Part shown: positions 60,601 through 64,000 of the stretch, in pieces
How the letters are laid out: each line of letters opens with the position of its first letter
How positions within the stretch are numbered: position 1 is the first letter of the stretch
Origin: Trogon surrucura
Lineage: Eukaryota; Chordata; Aves; Trogoniformes; Trogonidae
Assembly (NCBI GenBank): GCA_020746105.1
Contig: CM036617.1
Location: 41,259,898 to 41,323,897 of the forward strand
DNA length: 64,000 nt
Reading direction: 5' to 3'
The notes under the pieces: model-generated
Told to the model about the DNA's origin: nothing
What the model saw: the letters and a program-made list of their open reading frames with translations, nothing else
Database searches by the model: none
Program-made: the position numbers and the translations under genes

Positions 60601-63600
60601 GTAGTTAATAACTGCTGTTGAAAGTAAAAACAAAAAAACGCAGACCCTCTGAATTTTCTGTCTTTACGTCATAGTATCCCTATATGTAACACCATGACTA
60701 AATAATTAAAATCTTTTGGTACCATTTAAATATATTAGTACCATTAAGCCAATGAAACCAATAAAATGTGTTTTGTACGTTAAAAAATCACATATGCACC
60801 CAGCTCATGCTGTTTCTATGAATTGTTTATGCAACAGAGCAGAGGGCTGCGGAAGGCATATGCAGCTTTAGACAAGAAAAATCAAGGATTTATGAAGGGA
60901 TGTGTGTTTGGGTTTGGCAGGAACTAAAGACTGCAGAGTATCATGCTGAAAAATCGTGCTTGGTTTAACAGAGAATTGATACTCTATGGTAATTTATATC
61001 AGGACCTTGAAGGCAGAGTTTTGTTATCAGATTTGAGATTTGTGTTTTACAAGAAGTACTTAAGCAGAATATCCTAGATATGTCTGCATAAGAAGCATTT
61101 AAAACCCAGAAATTAATTTATGACAATTTCTTTAGAGCAACACACGTAAACATATGCAGATATATGCATATATTTAACTGAACTGTGCCACTTAAACACA
61201 CATTCCATAATAGCATACAGGACTGAGGAAGTAGTGCTGGTTTCTTATCAGTGCATGTTAAATAACTTTTTTACTGCTACCTAGCTGTGCCTGGTTTCCC
61301 CATGCTGCCAGATGATTGATGCTTTTAGGCAAGTGTTGCAATGTGTCATTCTTAACATCTGCTGTGTTGATGGGGAAATAACCGATACATAAATCCCAGA
61401 GAAGTACAATATCTGGGATTTCAGACACTGTGAGGGCAAAATAAGTTGAAGCTGATTATTATACAGTAAAAATAAGTCTAAAAAGTTTATGAAAACAGAA
61501 TTACAGATTGAAATTACAAGACTTGAATCTAGAATTAGTTTCTTTAAAATTCATATGGAACACTTAATCATGAAAATGTTCAACTGTGCAATCCATCAGT
61601 TTTTGACCTTAAAACTTTGAACACATTTAAAGACCTGTTTTTGTATAACAGCAAGTATCTATGCTTATCCTTAACACGGGAATCAAAAACTAGGTCTTTT
61701 TCCTTTGGACCACGTTTATGTGCGTTTAAAGAGGCCTGCACTCGTCCTCTGTCCCCAGAGGTGTATGAAATGGTGATTCACATCTGTACTGCCAGATTTT
61801 CTTTCATATCAGGGCAGGGTGGCCATGACCAGACTATTTACAGTGAGTTTGTTATGCCCCAAGCCTTGTTTGACCCTCTTCTGCAAGTGTACTCTGTGGG
61901 GCAGAATGTGCCAAGGAGTATGCAGGCAAATAGCAGAGAAAAATGTGTGCTGGCATTTGAGCCCGTGACCAGACCTTTTTAGTTTACTGGGATAGATGTA
62001 GCCTGAGAGGTGCAATCCTGTGAATCTTCTGTTCTTAAAGAATAATTTATACAGCTCCTCAGGATCCGATGGCCTATAAAAGACAGTTGTCTGCCTTAAG
62101 ACAAAATATCTTACTTTTAAGATGCGAGCTTTTAGGTGGAAGAACCTTTCTATTGTGCCTTTCTATTAGCTATCCGGTGTCTTGGAAACATCTATTTTTT
62201 GAGCTAATTCATCCTCATATTTCCTACTTCTAGGGAGAATTCTTTAAGGTTAAATGTCTCCTAAAGGTAGGAATACTCATCCAAAATGTCAGAATGCAGA
62301 GCGTGAGCTTTTTTTCCATCATCTATTTGTGTAAGCATCTTACGTGAAAGAGCCTTTGCATGTCTTTTACTAGGCACTGGGACTCATTCATCTTGGATCA
62401 GCGTTTCAAACCCTTGCTGGAGAGTCACAATTCCTTTCCGCAGTTTCAGGGTTCTGTTTTGGGTTTTTTTTGATTCCAAATATAGGAAGAATTCTGTGGG
62501 ACTGGACCCTTATTGAGCATAATCTGATTTTGCTTTTCGATAAAGAGGTTGACATGAACTTAAGACTGTCTTTTAAAATAAAAAGTCAAGTATAAATAAA
62601 AATACTTTAATGGAACATATAATTCCTCATAATCTGAACAAGAGAAAAAATTTTGTTTCAGGTCTTTGGAAATGGAATAAAAATATTAGTGTAAAAAAAA
62701 TTTCTTATTTTTCACTTTCTTTTATGGGTAACAAATCTGAAAAATATTAAAAAAAATAAAAATCAAGTCCAACAACTCAGCTTCAGAATAAAGCACTTTA
62801 ACCTCATGCAATATTTTGAATTTATTATACGAATGTGTTGATAAAGCTGACAAAACACCTTCTACTACTCAGATTAAGATGCATGCTCATGACTATTATA
62901 GGGAGGTTTAATTTACAATAATAAATAAAAAATAATTGTTATGAATTTTGATGCATATTGAAAATATAATAGTTATTTCTTAAAAATTGAAGTCCATAAT
63001 GTCATGAACAAACCTGTAAATGGTACCTTATCCTGCAGAAAAATGAAGACAATGACAAGTTCCTGGACTTGCATAAATAATATATTCAGTGATCTTTCAC
63101 CAGACTTTTCTAGAAAACATCAAGAATTTGTAAGATTTCTTTATTGTCAGAAGCAGATCCTTTACTTTTCTAGCTATATTGCATTGCAGATAGGTTTTTA
63201 GCCGAATGATTTTTTAATTTATTTTTTCTTCAAGGGCAGGATTCTTCTCAACTCTCCCCATCCTCCTTTTAACTAATTCCCTATCAAATCATCTGTGCCT
63301 TGTGATCTATGGAAGTAGGACAACTGAAAATGTCTATTCTATCCATCTATCTTATTGACATATGTCTTCAGTCTCTTTTCATTGATTGAAGTGAAATTAA
63401 TCACCATGGCTTGCTTTAGACTATGTGCCAAATTTAAAGACAGTTAATGTTTGCCAAGATAAATCTCATTCTGAGCCAGATGGAACAACTTACTTGTATT
63501 TCTTAGTGGAATTTGTGATCATTGACTTAATGTATGTCCACAGTCTGAAGAAAGTTATATATTTTTTGTTCATAAATGTATTTTTCATGTGAAATAAAAT

Positions 63601-64000
63601 ACATACTACAATGAGGCAAAAGAGCAGAAAGAATTGATAAAACTTCAAATTTTGACTCCATATTAGAATTTTGAGTTTTGACATTGTATGCAATCTTGAT
63701 CAAACAAAATGACCTGTATTTGCATTTTAATAATTCCAAGAAAAGAAAGTGGAGATAAAAATCTTAATAAAGCTAAATTACTACCAAAATTCCAAACATC
63801 AGAAAATTTGTAAAAACACAATATTTTCTAATGTAAAAAAATCTTCAGTAGAAAGCAAAAGGATGCATTTAATTATATATGTATTTCAGATATGTACAGC
63901 TACATCTGTAATATAACTTTTTTTAAAAAATAGATGAACTAAATATTTGTCTTTATCAAAGATCACCTTTTATCAAAATCATTTAATCTTTTGAATGCAG
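57662..64000. other. AT-rich DNA, nothing recognised
   Basis: No CR1, LTR, RNA or coding gene can be supported. A GTTT-type low-complexity patch is at 59295-59370. The longest open frame (61617-61982, 121 codons) has no known motif. Confidence 0.5.

Noticed and set aside
61617..61982. 121-codon open frame as a possible exon
   Set aside because: No recognisable motif, no convincing splice sites at its edges, and a length that chance can explain.

Overview
The window looks like avian nuclear DNA from an intergenic or intronic tract. It is AT-rich and contains no recognisable cellular protein-coding gene, rRNA or tRNA. The bird assignment rests on many CR1 LINE copies with the typical 3' tail (tandem GATTCTAT-type units) and on long terminal repeats of a type common in bird genomes (TGTTGTGG...CAGGACA or its reverse). 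I cannot name the species or order from sequence alone.

Layout. 0.8-7.4 kb holds several old CR1 pieces, including one degenerate + strand copy (about 3.0-5.6 kb) split by a reverse-oriented insert, plus a possible unrecognised LTR at 1.8-2.8 kb. 7.4-14.8 kb is mostly unique AT-rich DNA with one pyrimidine microsatellite and one CR1 tail. 14.87-21.97 kb is the centrepiece, a three-level nest. A + strand CR1 is split by a - strand LTR (LTR A, 16452-20681) flanked by a perfect 5-bp target duplication, CAAGG. LTR A is itself split by a - strand CR1 (16665-18901, 7-bp duplication CCCGATA) with an uninterrupted reverse-transcriptase frame of about 710 codons, and by a second LTR on the + strand (LTR B, 19434-20619, 4-bp repeat GACA). 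A further - strand CR1 abuts the 3' end of the host CR1.

22-29.5 kb has CR1 fragments, a pure (CCTCT)n array of about 190 bp and a 106-bp ungapped direct repeat 650 bp apart. 30.68-31.30 kb (- strand) is a broken reverse-transcriptase fragment that is clearly not CR1. 31.3-37.4 kb shows no recognised element. 39.3-45.85 kb is another CR1-rich stretch containing a long, broken - strand copy with part of the endonuclease, and a + strand CR1 interrupted by a solo LTR (about 44.0-44.9 kb) between GGATGT repeats. 50437-51152 is a young + strand CR1 close in sequence to the one in the nest, flanked by AAAGTG. 53.3-53.9 kb is a - strand solo LTR. The rest, to 64 kb, is AT-rich with no recognised feature.

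The genes here do not work together as a pathway. All coding signal that I can identify is retrotransposon-derived and mostly decayed; only the CR1 frame at 16762-18901 is open, and it lacks its endonuclease region and natural start. I found no convincing new cellular system. The most informative content is the datable nesting order, the out-of-place non-CR1 reverse transcriptase, and a few small unexplained repeats.
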